Source: Deinococcus roseus
GTDB lineage: Bacteria; Deinococcota; Deinococci; Deinococcales; Deinococcaceae
Reading direction: 5' to 3'
Length of the DNA stretch: 64,000 nt
Assembly: GCF_014646895.1 (NCBI RefSeq)
Contig: NZ_BMOD01000002.1
Span: 310,001 to 374,000, forward strand
A program made the position numbers and the translations under genes. Of the stretch, positions 33,783 to 42,093 are shown in pieces. The number at the start of each line of letters is the position of its first letter. Position 1 is the stretch's first letter. The notes under the pieces were generated by a model, which was not told the DNA's origin, ran no database searches, and worked only from the letters and a program-made list of their open reading frames with translations.

Positions 33783-36416
33783 TCACTCAAACTGGGCAAT
33801 CACATCCGTCAGGCGGTCTTTCTGGGCAGAGAATTCCGCAACCCGGCGGCGTTCCTCTTCAATCACCTCCTGGGGAGCGTTGGCCACAAAGCCAGCGTTG
33901 TTCAGCTTGCCCTGGGCCTGCTTGATCTGTTTTTCAGTTTCCTGCAGGCGCTTCTTCTGGCGAACGATCCATTCGCCAATTTCCACGGTGCCTTCCACCG
34001 GGGCGCTCACGATCACGCCTGGGACCACCTGGCTGAGGACTTTGCCAGCGATGCTGTCCACCAGTTCAACGCGAGCAATGCCTTCCACCACGTAGGCGTT
34101 GGCTTTGATGGTGTCCAGGCCTTCACCGCTGATGCTGACCTGCACTTTGTCCTGGGGGGCCAGACCCAGTTCGTTTTTCAGGCTGCGGGCACTGGAAACG
34201 GCGCTGCGCAGGTAATCAAAAGCCTGTGTGGCTTCTGCATCAAAACGGGCAGGGTCAAATTTGGGCCAGGAGTGCACAGCAATCTGGCGTTTGTGGTCCA
34301 GTGCCTCGTAAATCTCTGAGGTGATGAAAGGCATAAAGGGGTGCAGCAATTTCAGGATGCCTTCCAGCACAAACTTGATGGTCTCCTGGGTTTGTTTGTT
34401 GCCGCTTCTGAGGGATGGCTTGGAGGCCTCGATGTACCAGTCACAGAATTCATCCCAGGTGAAGCTGTAGGCGAGGCGCACTGCAGCAGCAATGTCCATC
34501 TCGTCCAGGGCCAGGGTCACTTCTTTGACGGTTTCGTTGTATCTGGAGAGGATCCAGCGGTCTGCCAGGGTGAGGCCGGTGTCGGTTTGCTCGATCTCCG
34601 GGTTGTCCAGGTTCATCATCACAAAGCGGGAGGCGTTCCAGAGCTTGTTGGCGAAGACCTTGCCCTGCTCGAAACGGCGGTCATCGTGCTTGATGTCCTG
34701 CCCACCCGTGGCAAGGTAGGAGAAGGCGAATCGGCAGGCATCCACCCCGTATTTTGCAAAGAGCTCCAGAGGGTCAATGCCGTTGCCTTTGGATTTGGAC
34801 ATCTTCTGGCCCTTGGAATCCAGGTACAGACCGTGCAGGAGCACCTTGCTGAAGGGGGCTTTTCCGGTGAATTTGTACCCGGCCATCTGCATGCGGGCCA
34901 CCCAGAAGAACAGGATGTCATAGCCCGTCACCAGCACCTGGGTGGGGTAAAACTTCTGGAAGTCCTCGTCTGCGGTGTCTGGCCAACCCAGCGTGGAGAA
35001 AGGCCACAGGTTGCTGCTGAACCAGGTGTCAAACACGTCCGGGTCGCGCCTCAAATTGAGGTGGGCATACTGGGGGTCCTGATCGCAATCCAGATCAGGG
35101 TGTTCCAGGGAAGGCACGTAAAGGTTGCCGTCTGCGTCATACCAGACGGGAATCTGATGGCCCCACCACAGCTGACGGGAAATGCACCAGTCGCGGATGT
35201 TTTCCAGCCAGTCTTTGTTCACTTTGGTGTAGCGCTCGGGGTAAAGGGTGATTTCCCCCTTGTCCAGGCCCTGCAGCACGGACTGGGCCATGCTTTCCAT
35301 GCGCACGAACCACTGCTTGCTGATCATGGGCTCCACAGCAACGCCAGTGCGTTCTGCAATGCCCAGTGCAGTCTCGTGGTCTTTCTCCTCGATCAGGTCG
35401 CCATTTTCGGTGAGGTCTTTCACCACGGCTTTGCGGGCAGCAAAACGCTCTGTGCCCCGGTAGGTTTCCGGGACCAGATCGCTGGTCAGGTTGCCGTTCC
35501 AGTCAATCACACTGGGACGCTCCAGGTTGTGGCGCTCCCCGATCTCAAAGTCGGTGGGGTCATGGGCCGGGGTGATTTTCAGGGCACCCACCCCGAATTC
35601 CCGCTCCACGGCTTCATCGGCAATGATGGGGATGTAACGGTCGGTGAGGGGGATTCGGGCTTTTTTGCCCACCAGGTGCTGAAAACGTTCATCTTCGGGG
35701 TGCACGGCGATGGCCTGATCCGCAAAGATGGTTTCGGGACGCACGGTGGCAATGCGGATTTCTCCGGCTTCACCGTTGCTTGCTGCCAGGGTGCTGTCTT
35801 CCAGTTTGTAGGACAGCGTGTACATCTTCCCTTTCTTGACCTCGCGTTTCACCTCAAGGTCAGAGAGGGTGGTCTGTCCAACGGGATCCCAGTTGACGAT
35901 GCGCTCTCCGCGGTAAGCCAGCCCTTCATGGAACAATTGAATGAACTGCTGGCGCACGGCCCTGGACAGCCCTTCATCCATGGTGAAACGCTCGCGGGTC
36001 CAGTCACAGGACACCCCCAGCGTTTTCAACTGGTTGACGATCTGGCCGCCAGACTGGGCTTTCCACTCCCAGACTTTCTCCAGGAATTTTTCGCGGCCCA
36101 GGTCAAAACGGTTGACGCCCTCCACTGCCAGTTGCTTGGTGACCACCCACTGGGTGGAAATTCCGGCGTGGTCGGTTCCGGGCAGGAACAGGGCTTCAAA
36201 ACCCGCCATGCGCTTGTAACGGATCAGGGTGTCGATCAGGGTGTTGTCCAGCGCATGCCCCAGGTGCAAATTCCCGGTGACATTGGGTGGAGGAATCACG
36301 ATGGTGAAGGGGGGTTTGCCGCTGGTGGCATCTGCGCGGAAAGGCTCATCGCCCCATTTGCTGACCCAGCGAGGCTCAATGGCTCTGGGATCGTAAGACT
36401 TGGACAGTTCTTTCAT
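33783..36416 (-). CDS. valS: Valyl-tRNA synthetase
   Basis: 877 residues, class I synthetase that loads valine on tRNA-Val and edits mischarged threonine. The HIGH motif is seen as HLGH in PPPNVTGNLHLGHALDN, the KMSKS motif in GQKMSKSKGNGIDP, and the C-terminal coiled-coil arm in RQKKRLQETEKQIKQAQGK. ATG 36416 follows AGGAGGTCTT. Expression is expected to be controlled by the T-box just upstream. Confidence 0.97.
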   Translation of the reverse strand: MKELSKSYDPRAIEPRWVSKWGDEPFRADATSGKPPFTIVIPPPNVTGNLHLGHALDNTLIDTLIRYKRMAGFEALFLPGTDHAGISTQWVVTKQLAVEGVNRFDLGREKFLEKVWEWKAQSGGQIVNQLKTLGVSCDWTRERFTMDEGLSRAVRQQFIQLFHEGLAYRGERIVNWDPVGQTTLSDLEVKREVKKGKMYTLSYKLEDSTLAASNGEAGEIRIATVRPETIFADQAIAVHPEDERFQHLVGKKARIPLTDRYIPIIADEAVEREFGVGALKITPAHDPTDFEIGERHNLERPSVIDWNGNLTSDLVPETYRGTERFAARKAVVKDLTENGDLIEEKDHETALGIAERTGVAVEPMISKQWFVRMESMAQSVLQGLDKGEITLYPERYTKVNKDWLENIRDWCISRQLWWGHQIPVWYDADGNLYVPSLEHPDLDCDQDPQYAHLNLRRDPDVFDTWFSSNLWPFSTLGWPDTADEDFQKFYPTQVLVTGYDILFFWVARMQMAGYKFTGKAPFSKVLLHGLYLDSKGQKMSKSKGNGIDPLELFAKYGVDACRFAFSYLATGGQDIKHDDRRFEQGKVFANKLWNASRFVMMNLDNPEIEQTDTGLTLADRWILSRYNETVKEVTLALDEMDIAAAVRLAYSFTWDEFCDWYIEASKPSLRSGNKQTQETIKFVLEGILKLLHPFMPFITSEIYEALDHKRQIAVHSWPKFDPARFDAEATQAFDYLRSAVSSARSLKNELGLAPQDKVQVSISGEGLDTIKANAYVVEGIARVELVDSIAGKVLSQVVPGVIVSAPVEGTVEIGEWIVRQKKRLQETEKQIKQAQGKLNNAGFVANAPQEVIEEERRRVAEFSAQKDRLTDVIAQFE

Positions 36417-36445
36417 AAGACCTCCTGAAACAGCTCCGGGCACAA

Positions 36446-36704
36446 AACAAAAACGCCCCATCCGACAAGCGGACGAGACGTGGATTCACACATTCCCGCG
36501 GTACCACCGCAATTCCCCGACAAAACGGGGCACTTGAACAGCTGTTTCGGGCTGACCCGTGCAGGTCTACTGGTGCCCTTTGATCAGGCACGTTCTGCTG
36601 CAGGCTCCGGGGCGACCTTCCCCGAGTGGCTTCCCAACCCCTTTTCAGCTTCCGGGGTCTCTCTGTTGAGCGCCACCTCTCGGGTACTCTTCCCCATCAA
36701 GGCG
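36446..36704 (-). promoter_or_regulatory. T-box leader of valS
   Basis: On the minus strand the antiterminator core GGTGGTACCGCGG (36508-36496) is a perfect T-box sequence. It is followed by a terminator stem CGTCTCGTCCG, loop CTTG, CGGATGGGGCG with wobble pairs, then TTTTTG (36480-36446). A GAAGAGTACCC segment near the 5' end matches the usual stem I start. The specifier loop was not fixed. Confidence 0.92.
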
Positions 36705-36710
36705 TTTTAG

Positions 36711-36716
36711 AGTATA
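36711..36716 (-). promoter_or_regulatory. -10 box of the valS leader promoter
   Basis: TATACT on the minus strand; transcription should begin near 36704, leaving a leader of about 290 nt. Confidence 0.55.
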
Positions 36717-36757
36717 GCAAAAAGCCTCGTGCTGTACATCGGGTGGGTGGCTTAGAC

Positions 36758-36907
36758 GGTCAGCTTTCAGCCGTCAGCCATCAGCAAATGATTTTCCTGG
36801 GCTTCTCTGGGCCAGGGTAGGGCTGGAGGGGCTGCTGGACAGGCGTCCCTGCATGATTTGCAGATTTTCCCGCAGGACAGACGTTTTCATGCTCACCGCT
36901 GACCGCT
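36758..36907. repeat. Paired heptamer element of the GGTCAGC type
   Basis: Left arm GGTCAGC TTTCAGC CGTCAGC CATCAGC (36758-36785), 105-bp interior, right arm GCTCACC GCTGACC GCT (36891-36907). The next minus-strand gene uses the CTA at 36906-36908 as its stop codon. Confidence 0.75.
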
Positions 36908-37298
36908 AAAAAATCACCTGCCTGCCCTTTGAAAGCACCCATCCATGTTTGTCTTTGTTGGTGCAGCTGAGGCCAGAACTCAGCGAGGTGCAAACAAAAC
37001 CTGCTTTCTTCCAGGTTTTTCCATATTGCAAAACGGGATAATTGGGATTCATCACGGTGTCCCCATGGCAGATGCGCTGGGCTTTGCCTTTTAAGGACAT
37101 CCCAAAAGCATTTCCCCAGTCCAATTCGCAGTCTTTTGGTCTGGGAGGCACCCTGGCTGTGATGGTGCCCAGATCACAACGCAGTTCACTGTCAAAGAGC
37201 ATGCAGTGGATGTTGCCAGAAGGGGTCTGGAACCCTTGCAGGTTCTGGGCAAAAGAGCAGCCCAGCAAAGCCAGCATCAGCGACAGCAAAATTTTCAT
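36906..37298 (-). CDS. Secreted DUF6636-like small protein
   Basis: 130 residues. A signal peptide (MKILLSLMLALLGCSFAQ) is followed by FQTPSGNIHCMLFDSELRCDL, which resembles the DUF6636-type pattern F..PSGNI.C...... Four or more cysteines (in HCML, LRCD, DCEL, RICH, VCTS, SCTN) suggest disulfide bonds. The function is unknown. ATG 37298 follows AGAGGTG and lies only 4 bp after the HAD stop, so the two genes are co-transcribed. Confidence 0.7.
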   Translation of the reverse strand: MKILLSLMLALLGCSFAQNLQGFQTPSGNIHCMLFDSELRCDLGTITARVPPRPKDCELDWGNAFGMSLKGKAQRICHGDTVMNPNYPVLQYGKTWKKAGFVCTSLSSGLSCTNKDKHGWVLSKGRQVIF

Positions 37299-37301
37299 GT
37301 T

Positions 37302-38027
37302 TCACCTCTTGGGTTCAGTTGCAGACAGGAGTCCCTGCAATTCTTCCAGAGCATACAGGTCTGCAAGGCTGGTGATCTGTGTCACATCTGGGGATGGTGC
37401 AGGGTGTCCAAAACGGTTGAGCCAGATGGCACGGATGCCTGCTTTCTGGGCGGCCTCCACATCTTTTGCATGGTCGTCCCCGATCATCATGGCTTCGTGT
37501 GCAGCACAACCTGCACGTTCCAGGGCAATCTGGTAAATTCTGGGATCGGGCTTGCCAAATCCGAATTCACCGGACATCACCCACACATCAATGAAGTCGT
37601 AAATGCCCAGCGTCTGGAGCTTTTCGGTTTGCTCTTCTATGCTGTTGTTGGAAATCACTCCGATTTTCACTTTGCCCTTCAGGTCAGCAAGCAATTTTTC
37701 GGTGCCTTCCAGCAGGATGCGGGATTCCAGAAAAGTGGTGCGGTAATCGTCTTTCAGACGTTCTGCCAGGGTGCCGTTGGTGGTGCCACACTGTTCCAGC
37801 AAAATTTCAAAACGTTTTTTGCGGGCTTCGTGCAAAGTCATGAGCCTGGGAATGACATAAAGGTCATGCACCTCTTCCAGCACTTTTTTGTGCAGAGCGT
37901 GCATTTCTGGGAGGGGGCGGGTCTGGAACTCCGGGGTCTGGTGGTAAATGCGTTCAAATGCGGCCTGCATGCTGTTGTAATGGTCAAAGAGCGTGTCATC
38001 AATGTCAAAAAAGAGGGTCTTCAGCAT
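37302..38027 (-). CDS. HAD-superfamily hydrolase (YjjG-like)
   Basis: 241 residues. The HAD motifs are LFFDIDDTLFDH (I, residues 4-14), IGVISNNS (II), the Lys of FGFGKPDPRI (III) and MMIGDDHAKDVEAAQKAG (IV). The YjjG/house-cleaning type nucleotidases of this length dephosphorylate small phosphate esters or non-canonical nucleotides; substrate unknown. ATG 38027 is 6 nt after TTTAGT. A longer frame with 18 extra residues was rejected. Confidence 0.88.
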   Translation of the reverse strand: MLKTLFFDIDDTLFDHYNSMQAAFERIYHQTPEFQTRPLPEMHALHKKVLEEVHDLYVIPRLMTLHEARKKRFEILLEQCGTTNGTLAERLKDDYRTTFLESRILLEGTEKLLADLKGKVKIGVISNNSIEEQTEKLQTLGIYDFIDVWVMSGEFGFGKPDPRIYQIALERAGCAAHEAMMIGDDHAKDVEAAQKAGIRAIWLNRFGHPAPSPDVTQITSLADLYALEELQGLLSATEPKR

Positions 38028-38201
38028 GGCTCCACTAAAACACATGCCCATTTGCAACAGCAAAATCAGCATAGACTTCACAGCATCTCCATCAAAAGCA
38101 CATCAAATCTTCATTTTTATTGCCCTTCACGTCATGTTTTCCAGATCATTTTTGTAATGATTTGCCCAAGAGCACTACAGTTTGATTTAAGTTTCTCACG
38201 C

Positions 38202-38207
38202 TATTCT
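38202..38207 (+). promoter_or_regulatory. Leaderless -10 box of the 39-residue peptide gene
   Basis: TATTCT, then GTAAAC, then ATG at 38214. Confidence 0.5.
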
Positions 38208-38213
38208 GTAAAC

Positions 38214-38333
38214 ATGGATGCAATTTACATTATCCTTGGGGCTGCGCTGGCCGGACCCCTGCTGGTGGTGGGGTTCACTTCTCTCATGAACATGATCAAA
38301 GAACGCGCCATGCTCAAACGCGATCTGGACTGA
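38214..38333 (+). CDS. 39-residue membrane peptide
   Basis: MDAIYIILGAALAGPLLVVG is the hydrophobic half of this small protein, and SLMNMIKERAMLKRDLD is the charged tail. One transmembrane segment (residues 4-26). The gene has its own promoter and terminator, which makes a real gene likely. No family is recognised. Confidence 0.6.
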   Translation: MDAIYIILGAALAGPLLVVGFTSLMNMIKERAMLKRDLD

Positions 38334-38351
38334 AAAAAATCCAGTCCAGTG

Positions 38352-38390
38352 CCCGACCTTCTGACCTGGAAAGTCGGGGGGTTTTTTGTG
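38352..38390 (+). terminator. Terminator of the 39-residue peptide gene
   Basis: CCCGAC, long loop, GTCGGG, then GGGTTTTTTG. The T run is strong. Confidence 0.65.
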
Positions 38391-38495
38391 GCATCTTGAC
38401 CTCACTGTCGCGTTTCATTGAACAACAAGGTCCACTGCAGATCCACACAGAGCCAGTCATCTGCTGGTGTGCGCCTTTCCCAACCCTGAACCCTG

Positions 38496-38501
38496 TAAAG
38501 T
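38496..38501 (+). promoter_or_regulatory. Leaderless -10 box of tsaB
   Basis: TAAAGT, then GTTAGC, then GTG at 38508. Confidence 0.55.
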
Positions 38502-38507
38502 GTTAGC

Positions 38508-39056
38508 GTGCTGACTTTAGCCCTTGACACCGCAACCCCTGACCTGAGCCTGGCCCTTCTGACTCCAGAAGGCACATTTTCTTATTGCGAAAGGCTGGAA
38601 AGGCTGCATGCCCAGCGCATTGCGCCCGAGGTACAAAACCTTTTTTCCACTGCAGGTTTGCCTTTCAAAGCAGACCGTCTGGTGGTTGGAGTGGGTCCGG
38701 GTTCCTACACCGGGGTCCGGGTGGCTGCCAGTTATGCTCTGGGGCTGGCCAGGGCCTGGGGAGCAGAAGTGCTGGGCCTCAGCACCCTGATGGCCATGGC
38801 CGCGTCTCATGAGGGAAAAATTGGGGTCACGCTGGATGCCCGCAGAGGCAATGTGTACGCTGCCCTCTATGAAATCAAAGCAGGTGAAATCCTGCAAACC
38901 CTGATCCCTGAGGGAAAATACCCTCTGGCTGATTTTGCAGCCCAGGTGGAGGCCGCTGGTGGACAGATCCTCTCTGATGCCAGGGTCTCTGGAGAAATGC
39001 TGGGGAAACTGGCAGATCAGCATGGCATCCAGGACTGGAAACTGCATTATTTGTGA
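38508..39056 (+). CDS. tsaB: tRNA threonylcarbamoyladenosine biosynthesis protein TsaB
   Basis: 182 residues of the ASKHA fold. It scaffolds TsaD and TsaE in making t6A at position 37 of ANN-decoding tRNAs. The N-terminus MLTLALDTATPDLSLALLTPEG and the segments VGVGPGSYTGVRVAASYALGLA and VTLDARRGNVYAALYE are typical for the family. The GTG start is 6 nt after TAAAGT; no ribosome-binding site is seen. Confidence 0.92.
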   Translation: MLTLALDTATPDLSLALLTPEGTFSYCERLERLHAQRIAPEVQNLFSTAGLPFKADRLVVGVGPGSYTGVRVAASYALGLARAWGAEVLGLSTLMAMAASHEGKIGVTLDARRGNVYAALYEIKAGEILQTLIPEGKYPLADFAAQVEAAGGQILSDARVSGEMLGKLADQHGIQDWKLHYL

Positions 39057-39140
39057 TTTCTGATTGCTGCAGAAAGTGAAAGGAGGACATGCCCTCCTTG
39101 TTTGCCTTCATGCTGTTGAAATCAACCCTGCAGATTCACA

Positions 39141-40121
39141 TCAGATCCAGCCTGCAGATCCCTGCAGCTGGGTGGTGCGTGCGGGTCGCACCTGTCTGGG
39201 CACAAAATCGAAGTGCAAATTCTGGTGTTTTTTCAGCAGCAAGAGCAGCTGTTCAATTTGCGCGCTGTCTGGCCCACCGAGGGCAAAATGGCCCCTGTGC
39301 CCTTCCAGGCTGAGCAAGATGGTTTCGGTCAGGCTGGGGCAAAGGGTTTTGGAGTAGCCAGGGATGCTTTGAATGCGAATGGCTGGATTGAAAATGCTGG
39401 GATCGGTGACAATCACATCTGAACGGTCCCGGCTGATTCTGGGGTCCATGGCCCGCCCTCTGGAGGCATTGAGCACCATGGCGTTGTACTTGAGGTGTTC
39501 ACTGCGGATCTGCAGGTTGCTGGTGTCGCCCAGCAGCACCAGCAAATCTGCTTCGCGCAATTTCATGGGGGTGGGCTCGGGATCCACTGTCACCTGATGG
39601 ATGCCATGGATTTTCTGAATCACGGGCAGCAACGCAGAAGCCAGCACAACGTCCGACCCGACCAGGGTGATGGTGGGTTTTCTGGGGAGGTGCTTGAGCA
39701 GCCGTTCGATTTCCAGCACGATGCTGGCAGCCCGGTAAGCAGCGCCACTGGTGATGCTGATGTCTTTGCGAGACTGGAAAGCCTTCCCTGCACCACTCAC
39801 TTCTGCAGTGAGTGCGCCCAGACCAATCATGCTGGCTCCCAGGTCACGGGCATGGCTGATGGCCTCGCTGATTTTGGCATGGACCTCTTCTGCAGGCAGG
39901 CTTTTCAGGTGGTTGGCCGTGAGGGGAACACTGATCACATGTCCACGCACAGGATGCTGTGAAGTCTGCAGGTGGCCTGTCAACACAGGGCGAATGGGAA
40001 ATTTGCGCATGGCGTATTCGTAAGCTGCATCTGGGATGAGTTTCAGAGCAGGCAGATGGGTCAGTTTGGCCAGATCCTGAGAAATTTCTCTGGGGTAGGC
40101 AAGAAAGGCAAAAGTGTTCAT
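39141..40121 (-). CDS. COG5322 / acyl-ACP reductase-like dehydrogenase
   Basis: 326 residues of a predicted NAD(P)-dependent dehydrogenase that resembles cyanobacterial acyl-ACP reductase (AAR) and related predicted amino acid dehydrogenases. Matching parts are GLGALTAEVSGAGKAF, the TSGAAYRAASIVLEIE segment, a Rossmann-type TITLVGSDVVLASALLPVIQ, LLVLLGDTS, and the C-terminal LCPSLTETILLSLEG. The Cys there corresponds in position to the catalytic Cys of AAR. ATG 40121 has AGGAGG about 11 nt upstream. No aldehyde deformylating oxygenase is adjacent. Confidence 0.7.
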   Translation of the reverse strand: MNTFAFLAYPREISQDLAKLTHLPALKLIPDAAYEYAMRKFPIRPVLTGHLQTSQHPVRGHVISVPLTANHLKSLPAEEVHAKISEAISHARDLGASMIGLGALTAEVSGAGKAFQSRKDISITSGAAYRAASIVLEIERLLKHLPRKPTITLVGSDVVLASALLPVIQKIHGIHQVTVDPEPTPMKLREADLLVLLGDTSNLQIRSEHLKYNAMVLNASRGRAMDPRISRDRSDVIVTDPSIFNPAIRIQSIPGYSKTLCPSLTETILLSLEGHRGHFALGGPDSAQIEQLLLLLKKHQNLHFDFVPRQVRPARTTQLQGSAGWI

Positions 40122-40269
40122 GGAATGATGTTCCTCCTGCGACAGGACAGCTCCTGTCTGATGTGACAGGAATCGGAATCAGGCTGTGGAATGGAAGCAA
40201 AATGACGCCCTTGTGGCTTATGGTTCCAGGGTAAACCGGATGCACAGGAGATGTTGTGACAGCAGTCGT

Positions 40270-40298
40270 TTGAGACCAGTGATCTTTCGTATTATAAT
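40270..40298 (+). promoter_or_regulatory. Candidate plus-strand promoter at the 3' end of the NDH-like gene
   Basis: TTGAGA (40270-40275), 17 bases, TATAAT (40293-40298): near-consensus. It points away from the gene starting at 40121 and into the antisense strand of the NDH-like gene. The TATAAT is part of ATTATAAT, so a minus-strand use is also possible. Confidence 0.4.
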
Positions 40299-40315
40299 GC
40301 TTTTTCTCATTTTCA

Positions 40316-41620
40316 TCAGGCGGTTTTCAGGGTGGTGCTGGGTTTCAGGCGCTGGCGCAACCTTAACCAATCCTTTAAGACCAGACAGGCGTAAGGCAAA
40401 TGCGGCATGAACATCAGAAAAAAACCCAGCCGCATCAAAAAAGCCACCTGACCCGTGAATTGCAAGGTGCAGAGTTCTGCGATGGCCCGTCCAGGACCAA
40501 AGCTGGCAGACTGACCCAGCCCTGGAAACCAGAAGGGCCGCAGGGGTTTGCGCTGTATGGCACGGGCCAGATTGTCTCCAGCATGCATCCCACCCATGAT
40601 GGCCCAAAGGGCATTTGTGGGGCAGGGACCCTGCTGAAAGGGCCTGCGAATGTTGGCAATGTCTCCGGCTGTCCACAGGTTGCCGTGGCCCTGCACCTGC
40701 ATGTGGTCGTTGGCACGCAGGCGTTTGCGCTCATCTCTGGGCAGCATTTCAGTGCCTTTGAGCACACCCAGACTGATGCCCGCCGTGGCAATCACCATGC
40801 CTGCAGGCAGGGTTGCTCCGGTGGAAGTGACACAGCACCCTGCTTTCACTTTCTGAATGCGGGTTCCAGGAATCACCTGAATGTGCAGGTCCTGCAACTG
40901 CTGCAGGGCATAGCGTTGCAACCTGGGGTATCTGGCCAGCAATTCTGGCAAAAGCTCTTCATGGGCGTGAATCAATTCAATTCTGGGAACACAGGTTTGC
41001 AAGATGGGATGATGGGTGACCTGCTGTTCAAAAAATCCCCGCAGGGCAGCAGCGATTTCCACCCCAGCATACCCTCCGCCAATCAGGGTGAAGTGCAGCA
41101 ACCGTTCCCTTTCTGATGTGTCCTGGGTGTTCTGGGCAGCCTGCAATCTGGCGATCAGGTGGGTGCGCAAACGGTGCAGCTCATGGATGCTTTTCAGGCA
41201 AAAACCGTGCTCTGCAAGGCCCTGGATGCGATCAAAAGGATCAGAAGAACCCAGCCCAATCACCAGATGGTCGTAGGGCACCTGCTGGATTCCACTTTCG
41301 GTCTTCACCTGCACCTGCTGGTGTTGCAGGTCCACCCCTTCCACCATTCCCTGCATGCGCTGGGCCAGAGGGAAAATGCATTCCAGTGGGGTGAGGGTGT
41401 GTTCCACAGGGATGTACCCGGCCAGAGCGTCTCCAGTCCAGCCATGAAAAGCATGGTGGGTGTCCCGGGTGATCAGGGTGATGTGCAGGTCCTTGCCAAT
41501 GCGTGGTCGGAGCCTGCGCACCAGAGACCGGTAAGCGTGAATGCTGGTGTAGCCACTGCCCAGCAGCACCACCCGCACAGGAGCAGAATTGTGACGCGTT
41601 GTGTTTTTTGTTCTTTGCAT
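40316..41620 (-). CDS. NAD(P)/FAD-dependent oxidoreductase (NDH-2-like)
   Basis: 434 residues. The N-terminal FAD-binding pattern VVLLGSGYTSIHAYRSLVRR is slightly unusual for NDH-2, the NADH-binding part is FTLIGGGYAGVEIAAAL, and LWTAGDIANIRRP is the second FAD contact. The C-terminus has a hydrophobic part (MRLGFFLMFMPHLPYACLVL) which may bind the membrane. A close pair of Cys (KAGCCVTS) lies near residue 265. It stands upstream of the AAR-like gene on the same strand and could be co-transcribed. AGAGGGC precedes the ATG. Confidence 0.82.
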   Translation of the reverse strand: MQRTKNTTRHNSAPVRVVLLGSGYTSIHAYRSLVRRLRPRIGKDLHITLITRDTHHAFHGWTGDALAGYIPVEHTLTPLECIFPLAQRMQGMVEGVDLQHQQVQVKTESGIQQVPYDHLVIGLGSSDPFDRIQGLAEHGFCLKSIHELHRLRTHLIARLQAAQNTQDTSERERLLHFTLIGGGYAGVEIAAALRGFFEQQVTHHPILQTCVPRIELIHAHEELLPELLARYPRLQRYALQQLQDLHIQVIPGTRIQKVKAGCCVTSTGATLPAGMVIATAGISLGVLKGTEMLPRDERKRLRANDHMQVQGHGNLWTAGDIANIRRPFQQGPCPTNALWAIMGGMHAGDNLARAIQRKPLRPFWFPGLGQSASFGPGRAIAELCTLQFTGQVAFLMRLGFFLMFMPHLPYACLVLKDWLRLRQRLKPSTTLKTA

Positions 41621-41673
41621 GGCTGCCCTCTGTGATTCGGATGGTGATGGGTTCAGGTGGGATGGCTAAGCAC

Positions 41674-41702
41674 GAAAACCCCTCAGGGTTTTCCCTGAGG
41701 GG
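41674..41702 (-). terminator. Terminator downstream of ddl and the small membrane protein
   Basis: CCCCTCAGGG, loop of four, CCCTGAGGGG; on the minus strand it is followed by TTTTCGTG. Confidence 0.7.
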
Positions 41703-41790
41703 ATCATGATTTCAGCTTAGGGCCTGCAACGGTGCAGCAAGGTGATCAAACGGGTTTGTTTTGAATCTGTAACCGTTTATACTGGTGAAT

Positions 41791-42093
41791 TCACATTGTT
41801 CCTTTTCCACATAAACCATTCAGTGCAGCAATCCCCAGCACCGCTTTCCAGAGCACCGGAAACACCGAGGCGGCAATCATGCCCACATTGAAGGGCCCCC
41901 AGCCGTTCTCGATCATGCGGCGGTTGGCGGCCAGACCAATGCTGAGGGGTCCCAGAATCAGGGGCACCACCAGAAAGCCGATGGTGCGGTACTTGCACTG
42001 CTCCGTGTTGATGGCCCCCAGAAGCCACATCAGACCCAGGCCCACCCCTGCACACAAAGCAAAACCCAGCACGAATCGCAAGACAGGATGCAT
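41791..42093 (-). CDS. Small membrane protein, hypothetical
   Basis: 100 residues with three hydrophobic segments (LRFVLGFALCAGVGLGLMWLL; TIGFLVVPLILGPLSIGLA; VGMIAASVFPVLWKAVLGIA). ATG 42093 overlaps the ddl stop (TGATG), so the two are translationally coupled. No family is recognised; the context suggests the cell envelope. Confidence 0.65.
   Translation of the reverse strand: MHPVLRFVLGFALCAGVGLGLMWLLGAINTEQCKYRTIGFLVVPLILGPLSIGLAANRRMIENGWGPFNVGMIAASVFPVLWKAVLGIAALNGLCGKGTM

Noticed and set aside
34341..36428. A 695-residue open frame on the plus strand opposite valS
   Set aside because: valS has all family motifs on the minus strand; the plus frame lacks a ribosome-binding site and recognisable sequence.
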